NCBI GenBank assembly: GCA_937927625.1
Contig: CALBSD010000079.1
Coordinates: 1-6,775, forward strand
DNA: 6,775 nt
Direction: 5' to 3'
Source: an uncultured Actinomycetes bacterium
GTDB lineage: Bacteria; Actinomycetota; Acidimicrobiia; Acidimicrobiales; Ilumatobacteraceae
Shown here in pieces: positions 1 to 5,480 of this stretch; positions within the stretch are counted from its first letter, which is position 1; every line of letters begins with the position of its first letter. The notes below the pieces were generated by a model. The model was given only the letters and a program-made list of their open reading frames with translations. It searched no databases and had not been told where the DNA came from. Position numbers and translations under genes: made by a program.

Positions 1-277
1 GCGTGTGCAACACACGACCGCTACATGGTGCAGCGAAGTACAACTCAAGGTGACGCTGCGTGTTCCATGCGAACGTTGCAACACGACCCGTTGCCGAGAT
101 GCCCAATGTGTCAAGCGCAGTAGCAAGGCGACGCGTGCGGTCTGCCCATTCGCCATAGGTGATGCGCTCGCGACCCGTTGCGGTAGCTGTCACGATTGTC
201 TTTTCGCGGTGGTACTTCTCTGCGCGATCAAACAAATAGTTGATGGTCAACTGGGTTGGCTGCATTAAGCCCTTCAT
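1..277 (-). CDS. Fatty-acyl-CoA ligase (AMP-forming), N-terminal part, runs off the left edge
   Basis: This is the first 92 codons of an ANL-superfamily acyl-CoA synthetase, which activates a fatty or other carboxylic acid to its CoA thioester through an acyl-adenylate. The visible protein begins MKGLMQPTQLTINYLFDRAE and carries the N-terminal family pattern: an ITYGEW segment at about 39-44, a T/RRLATAL helix, and RVATFAWNTQRHLELYF at about 65-81. The last pattern is characteristic of the FadD / medium-chain / DmdB-like branch. The ATP-binding P-loop, adenylation motifs and catalytic lysine lie outside the window, so substrate specificity cannot be judged. The start is the ATG at 275-277, preceded by a good Shine-Dalgarno (AGGGGGA) about 5 nt upstream; an internal ATG four codons later is less likely. 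It is divergent from the membrane protein gene at 389. Family is fairly certain, substrate unknown. Confidence 0.85.
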   Translation of the reverse strand, partial: MKGLMQPTQLTINYLFDRAEKYHREKTIVTATATGRERITYGEWADRTRRLATALDTLGISATGRVATFAWNTQRHLELYFAAPCSGRVLHT

Positions 278-375
278 AATGTCCCCCTGCGAACGGGTGG
301 CTGATGCCACGGATATTGAAAACCGTAGCAATTTGACCTCTCTCCCTGAGAGCCTGCACAGGAAGTCTCTGCGGG

Positions 376-381
376 TACCGT
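376..381 (+). promoter_or_regulatory. Candidate -10 element (TACCGT) of a leaderless promoter for the membrane protein gene
   Basis: TACCGT fits the actinobacterial TANNNT -10 pattern and ends exactly 7 nt before the ATG at 389, so transcription would begin at or next to the start codon. No Shine-Dalgarno lies at a usable distance; the nearest purine-rich stretch (AGGAAG) is about 25 nt upstream. No convincing -35 box was seen. The same spacing recurs before tpx, dapB and ribE. Confidence 0.45.
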
Positions 382-388
382 TCATGGC

Positions 389-985
389 ATGCGTCGCCTA
401 ATTGTGGTCATCACTTCCCTGCTCTTCACAGCAGGGACTATTGGCAGCAATATTGGCCCGGCACTGGTGGACAATCACCCCAACCTCATCATCGCCCTCA
501 GCGCTCGTAACCGAAATCTCTTTGGTGCTGTCCCGTACATTCAGCCACTGCCCTTCTTCCTCATCGGGTTCTTCCGTCTCCTTGCCGCAGCCGTCGCCTT
601 GTTCTTTGTCGGTCGCTGGTACGGCGAGCGTGCACTTCGATGGACAGAAGCTCAAGTCGGCGAAATGCCTCGTATCTATAGGTGGACAGAACGCGCCACC
701 GTGCGTGCTGGATGGCTGGCGGTTCTCCTCATGCCTGGCTCCAACATCGTGTGCATGTTGGTCGGCCACTTGCGCATGACACCGAAGAAGTTCTTCTCTC
801 TCATCATTCCTGCCATTGCATTTCGCCTTACCTGGCTGTGGTTTGGCGGCAAAGCATTCGAGGACCAGATCAAATCCGCCCTCAACTGGATTGACAAATA
901 CCAGTGGTGGGTCGTCGGCATCCTCTTTGGCATCTCGTTCTTCCAAGCATCACGCAAGAAGTCACCCGGCGCGCCAGAGGTGTGA
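389..985 (+). CDS. VTT/DedA-like integral membrane protein
   Basis: This 198-residue, strongly hydrophobic protein probably sits in the cytoplasmic membrane. Hydrophobic segments are at about 4-24, 53-75, 107-128, 134-153 and 172-186. Between segments two and three is FFVGRWYGERALRW (72-85), which resembles the GRxxG region of DedA/SNARE-associated (VTT) proteins. AGWLAVLLMPGSNIVC (107-122) sits where DedA proteins have their arginine-containing RxxPGxR re-entrant segment. DedA-family members act as lipid-carrier flippases or in membrane homeostasis. Here the two conserved arginines of that motif are not visible, so this is a divergent member or only a structural relative. Reading upstream, the frame is closed by TGA at 347-349 with no other start, so ATG 389 is the best choice; an ATG at 384 is out of frame. 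It is followed 29 nt later by tpx in the same direction. The family call is moderate; no substrate can be named. Confidence 0.6.
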   Translation: MRRLIVVITSLLFTAGTIGSNIGPALVDNHPNLIIALSARNRNLFGAVPYIQPLPFFLIGFFRLLAAAVALFFVGRWYGERALRWTEAQVGEMPRIYRWTERATVRAGWLAVLLMPGSNIVCMLVGHLRMTPKKFFSLIIPAIAFRLTWLWFGGKAFEDQIKSALNWIDKYQWWVVGILFGISFFQASRKKSPGAPEV

Positions 986-1000
986 ACTGAAAAGTCCCCG

Positions 1001-1006
1001 TAGGCT
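1001..1006 (+). promoter_or_regulatory. Candidate -10 element (TAGGCT) of a leaderless promoter for tpx
   Basis: TAGGCT matches TANNNT and ends 8 nt before the tpx ATG at 1015. The sequence between it and the ATG (CACCACCT) has no Shine-Dalgarno. This would give tpx its own promoter in the 29-nt gap after the membrane protein gene. No clear -35 box was found. Confidence 0.45.
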
Positions 1007-1014
1007 CACCACCT

Positions 1015-1512
1015 ATGGCACAGACATCATTCGGCGGCACCCCCGTCAACACAGTCGGCGATCTTCCAGCACCTGGTCAGACGCTTCCTTCATTCACACT
1101 CACCGGTGGCAACTTGCAGGACTTCAGCAACGCTGATGTTGCTGGCAAGCGCGTCATCTTCAACATCTTCCCAAGCGTCGACACACCAACATGTGCACAG
1201 AGCGTTCGCCAGTTCAATGAACTCGCATCATCGCTCGACAACACAGTTGTGTACTGTGTGTCCGCTGACTTGCCATTCGCACAGGGTCGCTTCTGCGGTT
1301 CCGAAGGCCTCACCAATGTTCAGAATGCGTCTGCATTCCGTGGCGGCTTCGGCAACGAGTTCGGCGTGTTGTTGAACGAAGGCGCATTCACTGGCCTTCT
1401 TGCACGTGCCGTTGTTGTTGCAGATGAAACAGGCAAGGTGCTTCACACCGAGCTTGTCTCCGACATTGCAAACGAGCCGAACTACGACGCAGCAATCAGC
1501 GCGTTGAAGTAA
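1015..1512 (+). CDS. tpx: Thiol peroxidase (atypical 2-Cys peroxiredoxin)
   Basis: Tpx reduces hydrogen peroxide and, preferentially, alkyl hydroperoxides in the cytoplasm, and is recycled by thioredoxin. The 165-residue length matches the family (about 165-168). The active-site signature FPSVDTPTC is at 52-60, with peroxidatic Cys60 and the Pro53/Thr57 partners. The resolving Cys94 lies in GRFCGSEGL, the conserved helix-3 position of Tpx. Arg131 in LLARAVVV is the conserved catalytic arginine. Cys81 is an extra cysteine in VVYCVSADLPFAQ. The N-terminal TSFGGTPVNTVG segment is also typical of Tpx. ATG 1015 gives the canonical N-terminus. There is no Shine-Dalgarno; a TAGGCT hexamer 8 nt upstream suggests a leaderless transcript. 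The gene ends at a strong hairpin terminator and converges on dapB. No functional link to neighbours is implied. The identification is secure. Confidence 0.96.
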   Translation: MAQTSFGGTPVNTVGDLPAPGQTLPSFTLTGGNLQDFSNADVAGKRVIFNIFPSVDTPTCAQSVRQFNELASSLDNTVVYCVSADLPFAQGRFCGSEGLTNVQNASAFRGGFGNEFGVLLNEGAFTGLLARAVVVADETGKVLHTELVSDIANEPNYDAAISALK

Positions 1513-1523
1513 TTCGCAAAATG

Positions 1524-1559
1524 AAATGGCCCGCTCCACTTCGGTGGGGCGGGCCATTT
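1524..1559 (+). terminator. UUCG-capped hairpin terminator between convergent tpx and dapB
   Basis: A 16-bp stem pairs AAATGGCCCGCTCCAC (1524-1539) with GTGGGGCGGGCCATTT (1544-1559), with one T-G wobble, around a TTCG loop (1540-1543) closed by C-G. This is the extra-stable C(UUCG)G tetraloop on the plus-strand RNA. The flanking tails are only mildly T-rich on both strands, so it probably stops tpx transcripts and may also stop dapB transcripts from the other side. It begins 11 nt after the tpx stop codon. Confidence 0.88.
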
Positions 1560-1588
1560 GCGTTCTCAACACAACATGCTGCAACGAA

Positions 1589-2350
1589 TCACAACAGCGA
1601 GTCGATACCCATCGTGAGGTGATTACTCAAGCCGGCGACTTTGCGACATGCAAGAACAACACCCGGCATGAAGCTCACGCGGTCGTTACTGTCATGGCGA
1701 ATCACCAGCGTTTGACCAGCGGTACCAAGGATCACTTCCTGCGATGCCGTCATACCCACCATGCGCACCCCGTGAATATGAATGCCACCCGGGCCAACAC
1801 CACCACGTGCACCAGGAACTACTTCGTGCTTCGTAGGGTCGGCGGCCCACTCATCGCTTGCAGCAGCCATACGTTGCGCTGTTGCCATCGCGGTGCCACT
1901 CGGTGCATCTGCCTTTGCGTTGTGATGGAACTCGATGATCTCTGCGGTCTCAAAGTACGGAGCCGCTTGTTCAGCAAACTTCATCATCAGCACTGCACCG
2001 ATGGCGAAGTTGGCAGCAATCAAACAATTGCTGCCGGTGTACGCCTTTTCGAATGACGCAAGGTCGGCATCGGAGAAACCAGTGGTGCCCACGACAGCCT
2101 GCATGCCATGCAGTGCAAGCCACGGCAAGGTGGTGCGCGCGGCGTCTGCAACGGTGAAGTCCACCACCACTTCGCACTTCGCATCAGCGAGGGCTTTGAG
2201 GTCATTGGCAATTGTGATGCCGTGCACCACTGCCCCGCTGTTGTGCGTATCAACTGCAGCAACAAGCTCGAGACCATCTGCTGCGGCGACGGCATCACAC
2301 ACAGTGGAACCCATCTTGCCTGCAGCACCAACAACACCTACGCGAATCAT
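1589..2350 (-). CDS. dapB: 4-hydroxy-tetrahydrodipicolinate reductase
   Basis: DapB reduces 4-hydroxy-tetrahydrodipicolinate to tetrahydrodipicolinate with NAD(P)H, a step of the diaminopimelate/lysine pathway in the cytoplasm. Counting from the chosen start, the 253-residue protein has the Rossmann loop GAAGKMG at 8-14, the cofactor/substrate loop VGTTGF at 87-92, the catalytic EFHHNAKADAPSGTA at 140-154 (His142/His143, Lys146) and the C-terminal domain GGIHIHGVRMVG. The length fits actinobacterial DapB (about 245-255). The frame stays open upstream to a GTG at 2392 (267 residues). That GTG lies inside a hairpin, and the extra 14 residues precede the normal MIRVGVVGAAG start, so ATG 2350 is preferred. 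No proper Shine-Dalgarno is present (AAAGG sits only 1 nt from ATG); TACGGT 7 nt upstream suggests leaderless transcription. It lies downstream of pnp in the same direction, as in many actinobacteria. Confidence 0.95.
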   Translation of the reverse strand: MIRVGVVGAAGKMGSTVCDAVAAADGLELVAAVDTHNSGAVVHGITIANDLKALADAKCEVVVDFTVADAARTTLPWLALHGMQAVVGTTGFSDADLASFEKAYTGSNCLIAANFAIGAVLMMKFAEQAAPYFETAEIIEFHHNAKADAPSGTAMATAQRMAAASDEWAADPTKHEVVPGARGGVGPGGIHIHGVRMVGMTASQEVILGTAGQTLVIRHDSNDRVSFMPGVVLACRKVAGLSNHLTMGIDSLL

Positions 2351-2357
2351 GCCTTTG

Positions 2358-2363
2358 ACCGTA
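2358..2363 (-). promoter_or_regulatory. Candidate -10 element (TACGGT) of a leaderless promoter for dapB
   Basis: On the minus strand TACGGT fits TANNNT and is separated from the dapB ATG by 7 nt (CAAAGGC). It lies just downstream of the hairpin at 2380-2409, so dapB could be transcribed separately from pnp. No matching -35 box was recognised. Confidence 0.4.
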
Positions 2364-2379
2364 GTCGGTACAACGAAAG

Positions 2380-2409
2380 AGACCGGCGACACTTTCGTGC
2401 CACCGGTCT
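2380..2409 (-). terminator. GAAA-capped hairpin between pnp and dapB, likely terminator or 3' stabiliser
   Basis: Read on the minus strand, AGACCGGTGGCAC pairs with GTGTCGCCGGTCT, giving 13 bp with two G-U wobbles around a GAAA loop. On the plus strand the two wobbles become C-A mismatches and the loop is not GNRA, so the structure appears built for minus-strand RNA. It is followed on that strand by CTTTCGTTG, only moderately U-rich, and preceded by AAAAA. It starts 32 nt after the pnp stop codon. On the plus strand it would be followed by TTTTT, so it may also block antisense transcription. Confidence 0.7.
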
Positions 2410-2441
2410 TTTTAGAGTTCTACGAGAGAACGAAGTGAGTC

Positions 2442-4922
2442 TTAGCGACGACGACGGTTGCCGTTGCCACGATCGTCACGGCTGCCACGAGTGTCGGGAC
2501 CAAGGTCGCCAAACTCATTGCGAAGCTCGCTGTCGAATTCTGCTTCGAAAGACACTTCCACTGGTGCGTCACCGCGAGGTGCACGGTCTTCACGAGGGCC
2601 ACGATCATTGCGATCGCCACGTCCACGGTCATCACGTCCACGGCCACCACGATCATCACGATCGCGACCACCACGGTCGTCACGACGCTCGCGAGGACCA
2701 CGGTCTCCGCCACCGCCACCGCCGCCTGGGATGTCGTTACCTTCTTCGTCGACTGGGGTAAGGCTGACCTTGCCCTTGTCGTCAACGTCGTCAACGCGAA
2801 CACGAATGACATCGCCAAGTGTGAGGACGTCTTCCACGTTGTTCACGCGCTGGCCGTTACCAAGCTTGCTGATGTGCACAAGTCCGTCACGTCCAGGAAG
2901 GATGTTGACGAATGCACCGAACTTGGTGGTGCTGACAACGCGACCTTCATAGATGGCGTTGAGTTCTGCGGTTGGAGGATCAACAATCGCGAGGATGCGA
3001 GCCTTGGCCTCTTCCACGCGGAAGTTGTCTGGCGAACCAACAGTGACGATGCCGACTGCGCCGTCATCGCTGACTGCAATGTCTGCACCTGTTTCCTGCT
3101 GGATGGTGTTGATGACCTTGCCCTTAGGTCCGATGACTTCGCCGACCTTGTCCAAAGGAATGGTGAACGAAACGATCTTCGGTGCGGACTCTGCAACGGT
3201 GGAACGTGGCGCAGCAAGTGCGGCGTTCATGTTGGAGAGAATCTGCATACGAGCTTCGCGTGCCTGCTGCAATGCTGCTGCAAGTACGTCTGCTGGGATG
3301 CCGTCGATCTTGGTGTCGAGCTGCAATGCGGTGACTGCATCTTCGGTACCGGCAACCTTGAAGTCCATGTCGCCGAATGCGTCCTCAGCACCGAGGATGT
3401 CGGTGAGCGTGAGGTACTTGCCTTCTGCGTAAATAAGACCCATGGCGATACCGGAAACTGGAGCGCGCAATGGCACGCCAGCGTCCATGAGGGACAAGCT
3501 TGACGAGCAAACAGAAGCCATCGATGTTGAACCGTTGGATGACAACACTTCGCTGACAAGACGAATCGCGTATGCGAAATCTTCCTGACTTGGAACTACT
3601 GGCAACAATGCGCGCTCTGCGAGTGCACCGTGTCCAATTTCGCGACGCTTTGGCGAACCAACACGACCAGTTTCACCATTAGCCCAAGGAGCCATGTTGT
3701 AGTGGTGGATGAAACGCTTCTCGTTGTCAGGACCCAAGGTGTCGAGCATCTGGTTCATGCGAGGCATGGCCAAGGTGCAGACGTTGAGAACTTGTGTCTC
3801 ACCGCGCTGGAACAAGCCTGTTCCGTGTGCGTGTGCAAGAACACCAACTTCGCTGGTGAGGCCGCGAAGATCCTTCGGACCACGACCGTCGATACGGATG
3901 CCTTCTTCAACAACGCGCTTACGAACAAGCTTCTTGGTGAGGCTGCGAACAGCTTCCTTGACAGCCTTTTCCTGGCCAGCGAACTTGCCGCCTTCGCCAC
4001 ACAACTCAGCAACTGTTTCAGCAGCTGCTGCATCGGTTGCAGCGTTGCGATCAGCCTTGAGTGCAATGGTGATTGCCTTTGCAAGCTTCGGTGTTGCAGC
4101 AGCTTCAACAGCAGCAAACACTTCGTCGGTGTAGTCAAGAACTGGTGTGTACTCAAGTGGTGCAATCGGACCGCGGGTTGCGATGACGCTTGCAACCAAC
4201 TGGCGCTGAAGGCCAATTGATTCCTTGATCCACGTCTTCGATGCTTCGAGACCATCAGCAATGACCTGCTCGGTCACCTTTGGTGCTCCGTCTGCGTAGA
4301 AGTCGAATGCCTTCTCGGTGCCGCCGGCTTCCACCATCATGATGGCGACGTCTCCGTTGTCGAGCTCACGGCCCGCAACGACGATTTCGAATGTGCCGTT
4401 GTTGCCCTCTGCATATGTTGCGTGAGGAACCCATTCGCCATCTTGCGAGTACGCCATACGAACAGCGCCGATTGGGCCTTCGAATGGAATGCCGCTGATC
4501 ATGAGCGCAGCAGATGATGCGTTGATCGCGATGACGTCATGTGGGTTTTCCATGTCGACACCGATGACGGTGATAACGACCTGGGTCTCGTTGCGGTACC
4601 CGTCTGGGAATGCAGGACGAAGTGGGCGGTCAATCAGACGGCAAGTAAGAATTGCCTGCTCTGACGGGCGACCTTCACGGCGGAAAAATGCGCCGGGGAT
4701 TTTTCCTGCTGCATAGGCGCGCTCTTCAACGTCGACTGTGAGCGGGAAGAAGTCGATGCCGTCACGAACGCCGCGAGCAGCGTTTGCGGTAGCGAGGACA
4801 GTGGTACCACCAATGGTTGCGATCACGGCGCCTTGCGACTGTTGCGCAAACTTTCCGGTTTCGAAGGTGATGGTCTTATCCGAACCTGAGACAGGTGCGG
4901 AAACGCGAATGGCGTCAGCCAT
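2442..4922 (-). CDS. pnp: Polyribonucleotide nucleotidyltransferase (PNPase) with repeat-bearing RG/RD-rich tail
   Basis: PNPase degrades RNA 3' to 5' by phosphorolysis, releasing nucleoside diphosphates, and works as a trimer. The 826-residue protein shows all domains: first RNase PH core (about 14-145, with FFRREGRPSE at 79-88), helical linker (about 245-330), second RNase PH core (about 343-570), KH domain (about 583-645, GPKG at 598-601) and S1 domain (about 655-722). Catalytic-region motifs include KRREIGHG (425-432), SSNGSTSMAS (461-470) and the acidic pair equivalent to E. coli Asp486/Asp492 at Asp514 and Asp520. E. coli PNPase is 711 residues; the excess is mainly the tail: Gly7 at 733-739, four RDDRGGRx-like repeats at 747-778, an acidic/hydrophobic island at about 785-806, and a basic RG end. 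The segment NMAPWANGETG (409-419) departs from the usual NFPPYS. The start has a Shine-Dalgarno (AGGGAG) 6 nt upstream. It follows rpsO by 134 nt, a spacer with extensive pairing. Confidence 0.98.
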   Translation of the reverse strand: MADAIRVSAPVSGSDKTITFETGKFAQQSQGAVIATIGGTTVLATANAARGVRDGIDFFPLTVDVEERAYAAGKIPGAFFRREGRPSEQAILTCRLIDRPLRPAFPDGYRNETQVVITVIGVDMENPHDVIAINASSAALMISGIPFEGPIGAVRMAYSQDGEWVPHATYAEGNNGTFEIVVAGRELDNGDVAIMMVEAGGTEKAFDFYADGAPKVTEQVIADGLEASKTWIKESIGLQRQLVASVIATRGPIAPLEYTPVLDYTDEVFAAVEAAATPKLAKAITIALKADRNAATDAAAAETVAELCGEGGKFAGQEKAVKEAVRSLTKKLVRKRVVEEGIRIDGRGPKDLRGLTSEVGVLAHAHGTGLFQRGETQVLNVCTLAMPRMNQMLDTLGPDNEKRFIHHYNMAPWANGETGRVGSPKRREIGHGALAERALLPVVPSQEDFAYAIRLVSEVLSSNGSTSMASVCSSSLSLMDAGVPLRAPVSGIAMGLIYAEGKYLTLTDILGAEDAFGDMDFKVAGTEDAVTALQLDTKIDGIPADVLAAALQQAREARMQILSNMNAALAAPRSTVAESAPKIVSFTIPLDKVGEVIGPKGKVINTIQQETGADIAVSDDGAVGIVTVGSPDNFRVEEAKARILAIVDPPTAELNAIYEGRVVSTTKFGAFVNILPGRDGLVHISKLGNGQRVNNVEDVLTLGDVIRVRVDDVDDKGKVSLTPVDEEGNDIPGGGGGGGDRGPRERRDDRGGRDRDDRGGRGRDDRGRGDRNDRGPREDRAPRGDAPVEVSFEAEFDSELRNEFGDLGPDTRGSRDDRGNGNRRRR
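2589..2684 (-). repeat. Four tandem 24-bp repeats inside the pnp tail coding region
   Basis: The plus-strand motif CCACGRTCRTCACG recurs at 2599 (variant ending TTGCG), 2623, 2647 and 2671, an exact 24-bp period. Each unit encodes eight residues: RDDRGGRD, RDDRGGRG, RDDRGRGD and RNDRGPRE (residues 747-778). A further isolated RDDRG copy lies at 2467-2480. Because the unit is a multiple of three, gain or loss of copies keeps the frame. Confidence 0.85.
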
Positions 4923-4949
4923 GGGAACTCCCTTGTTTAGGTTTTGTTA

Positions 4950-5050
4950 CTTCCCCACCCACAACACGTCGGTTCCCAGTCGGCAACCCCGCCCCATGGC
5001 GCGGAATCATCGACTGACAACCGACAACAATAAAAAGTGTCGGTGGGAAG
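4950..5050 (-). promoter_or_regulatory. Long nested stem in the rpsO-pnp spacer, candidate RNase III/PNPase autoregulation site
   Basis: The main hairpin is formed by GTCGGTT (4968-4974) with AACCGAC (5019-5025), a 2x2 internal loop, and CAGTCG (4977-4982) with CGACTG (5011-5016), all perfect. The enclosed CCGCCCCATGGCGCGG (4989-5004) can add at least 4 bp. An outer helix pairs CTTCCC (4950-4955) with GGGAAG (5045-5050) and ACC (4957-4959) with GGT (5042-5044), with one bulged C. Known biology: in E. coli the pnp leader hairpin is cut by RNase III, after which PNPase represses its own mRNA. Assigning that role here is inference from position and structure. Alternative pairings among the repeated GTCGG/CCGAC motifs are possible. 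Confidence 0.6.
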
Positions 5051-5056
5051 ATTTTG

Positions 5057-5311
5057 TTAACGGCGAAGGCCGAGCTTTGCCAACAGTTCGCGGTAGCGAG
5101 CGATGTCGCGATCGCGGACATAATCAAGCATGCGGCGACGACGACCAACAAGCATCAACAAGCCGCGACGGCTGTGGTGATCCTTAGGGTGTGTCTTGAG
5201 GTGACCAGTGAGGTGGTTGATGCGGTCTGTAAGGAGCGCGATCTGCACGTCGGGTGAACCTGTGTCGGTGCCGTGCTGACGGTACGTGGCAATAGTGTCG
5301 TTCTTCGACAT
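5057..5311 (-). CDS. rpsO: 30S ribosomal protein S15
   Basis: S15 binds the central domain of 16S rRNA early in 30S assembly and contributes to an intersubunit bridge. The 84-residue product carries the full family signature: HGTDTGSPDVQIALLTDRIN (13-32), HLKTHPKDHHSRRGLL (37-52), then VGRRRRMLDYVRDRD and the C-terminal YRELLAKLGLRR. It is a few residues shorter than the usual 88-89; the difference is in the N-terminal helix, which begins MSKNDTIATYRQ. ATG at 5309-5311 is preceded by AGAGG with 6 nt spacing. The frame is open further upstream, but that extension has no family similarity and passes through the leader structure. It is the first gene of the rpsO-pnp pair and is divergent from ribE. 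Confidence 0.96.
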   Translation of the reverse strand: MSKNDTIATYRQHGTDTGSPDVQIALLTDRINHLTGHLKTHPKDHHSRRGLLMLVGRRRRMLDYVRDRDIARYRELLAKLGLRR

Positions 5312-5317
5312 TGAGGG

Positions 5318-5368
5318 CCTCTTTCCTTCTATGTAGAGAGGGCGTTCGTCCCAACCTTTGGGATGAAC
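5318..5368 (-). promoter_or_regulatory. rpsO mRNA leader: hairpin plus Shine-Dalgarno-sequestering helix
   Basis: GTTCATCCCAA pairs with TTGGGACGAAC (minus strand, 5344-5368) giving 6+4 bp with one A-C mismatch and a 3-nt loop. Immediately downstream, CCTCT (5337-5341) can pair with the AGAGG Shine-Dalgarno (5318-5322). S15 represses its own translation through mRNA leader structures in several bacterial phyla, with structures that differ between phyla. That this leader does so is inference. Confidence 0.45.
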
Positions 5369-5403
5369 ATCGTCCGCGCGCCGGAGCCCACGGAGACCCC
5401 CAC

Positions 5404-5433
5404 AGGCTACGAGGCTTTCCACAGCCCCTACAA
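5404..5433 (-). promoter_or_regulatory. Candidate rpsO promoter (TTGTAG - 18 nt - TAGCCT)
   Basis: On the minus strand a -35-like TTGTAG (5428-5433) is followed after 18 nt by TAGCCT (5404-5409), which fits TANNNT. Transcription would start near 5397, giving an rpsO leader of about 85 nt that contains the hairpin and Shine-Dalgarno helix. The -35 matches TTGACA at only three positions, so this is a tentative call. Confidence 0.35.
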
Positions 5434-5467
5434 CCCCCCGCCCACATCAGAAATGGGGCTTTCCCAC

Positions 5468-5473
5468 TAGTCT
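5468..5473 (+). promoter_or_regulatory. Candidate -10 element (TAGTCT) of a leaderless promoter for ribE
   Basis: TAGTCT fits TANNNT and is 7 nt before the GTG start of ribE. Between them is CGGCAGG, whose GCAGG touches the start codon and is too close to act as a Shine-Dalgarno. The -35 region (about 5445-5450) has no recognisable consensus and overlaps a small GCCC/GGGC inverted repeat (5440-5459). Confidence 0.42.
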
Positions 5474-5480
5474 CGGCAGG

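Noticed and set aside
5..268. Plus-strand open frame of 87 codons with many cysteines at the left edge
   Set aside because: It is the antisense of a clear acyl-CoA ligase N-terminus, and the cysteines do not form a spaced metal-binding motif.
338..356. CTCTC-CCT-GAGAG inverted repeat with a CTGAGAG string, resembling part of a TPP or glycine riboswitch
   Set aside because: Only a 5-bp stem and one short string match; the other conserved riboswitch blocks are absent on both strands, and the neighbouring genes are not thiamine or glycine genes.
398..946. Minus-strand open frame of 182 codons opposite the membrane protein gene
   Set aside because: It is an acidic, low-complexity antisense translation of a hydrophobic coding sequence, with no supporting start signal or family resemblance.
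2458..2952. Plus-strand open frame of 164 codons opposite the pnp 3' end, rich in Ser/Arg/Pro
   Set aside because: It is the antisense reading of the RG/RD repeats and S1 region of pnp; it has no Shine-Dalgarno and no recognisable domain.
5312..5422. N-terminal extension of the S15 reading frame back to an ATG at 5422
   Set aside because: The added 37 residues have no S15 similarity and pass through the leader hairpin and candidate promoter; the ATG at 5311 has a well-placed Shine-Dalgarno.
5440..5459. GCCC/GGGC hairpin followed by TTTCCC, considered as a terminator before ribE
   Set aside because: The stem is 4+3 bp with a bulge and the T run is only three bases; no plus-strand gene upstream needs it, and it falls in the presumed promoter region.
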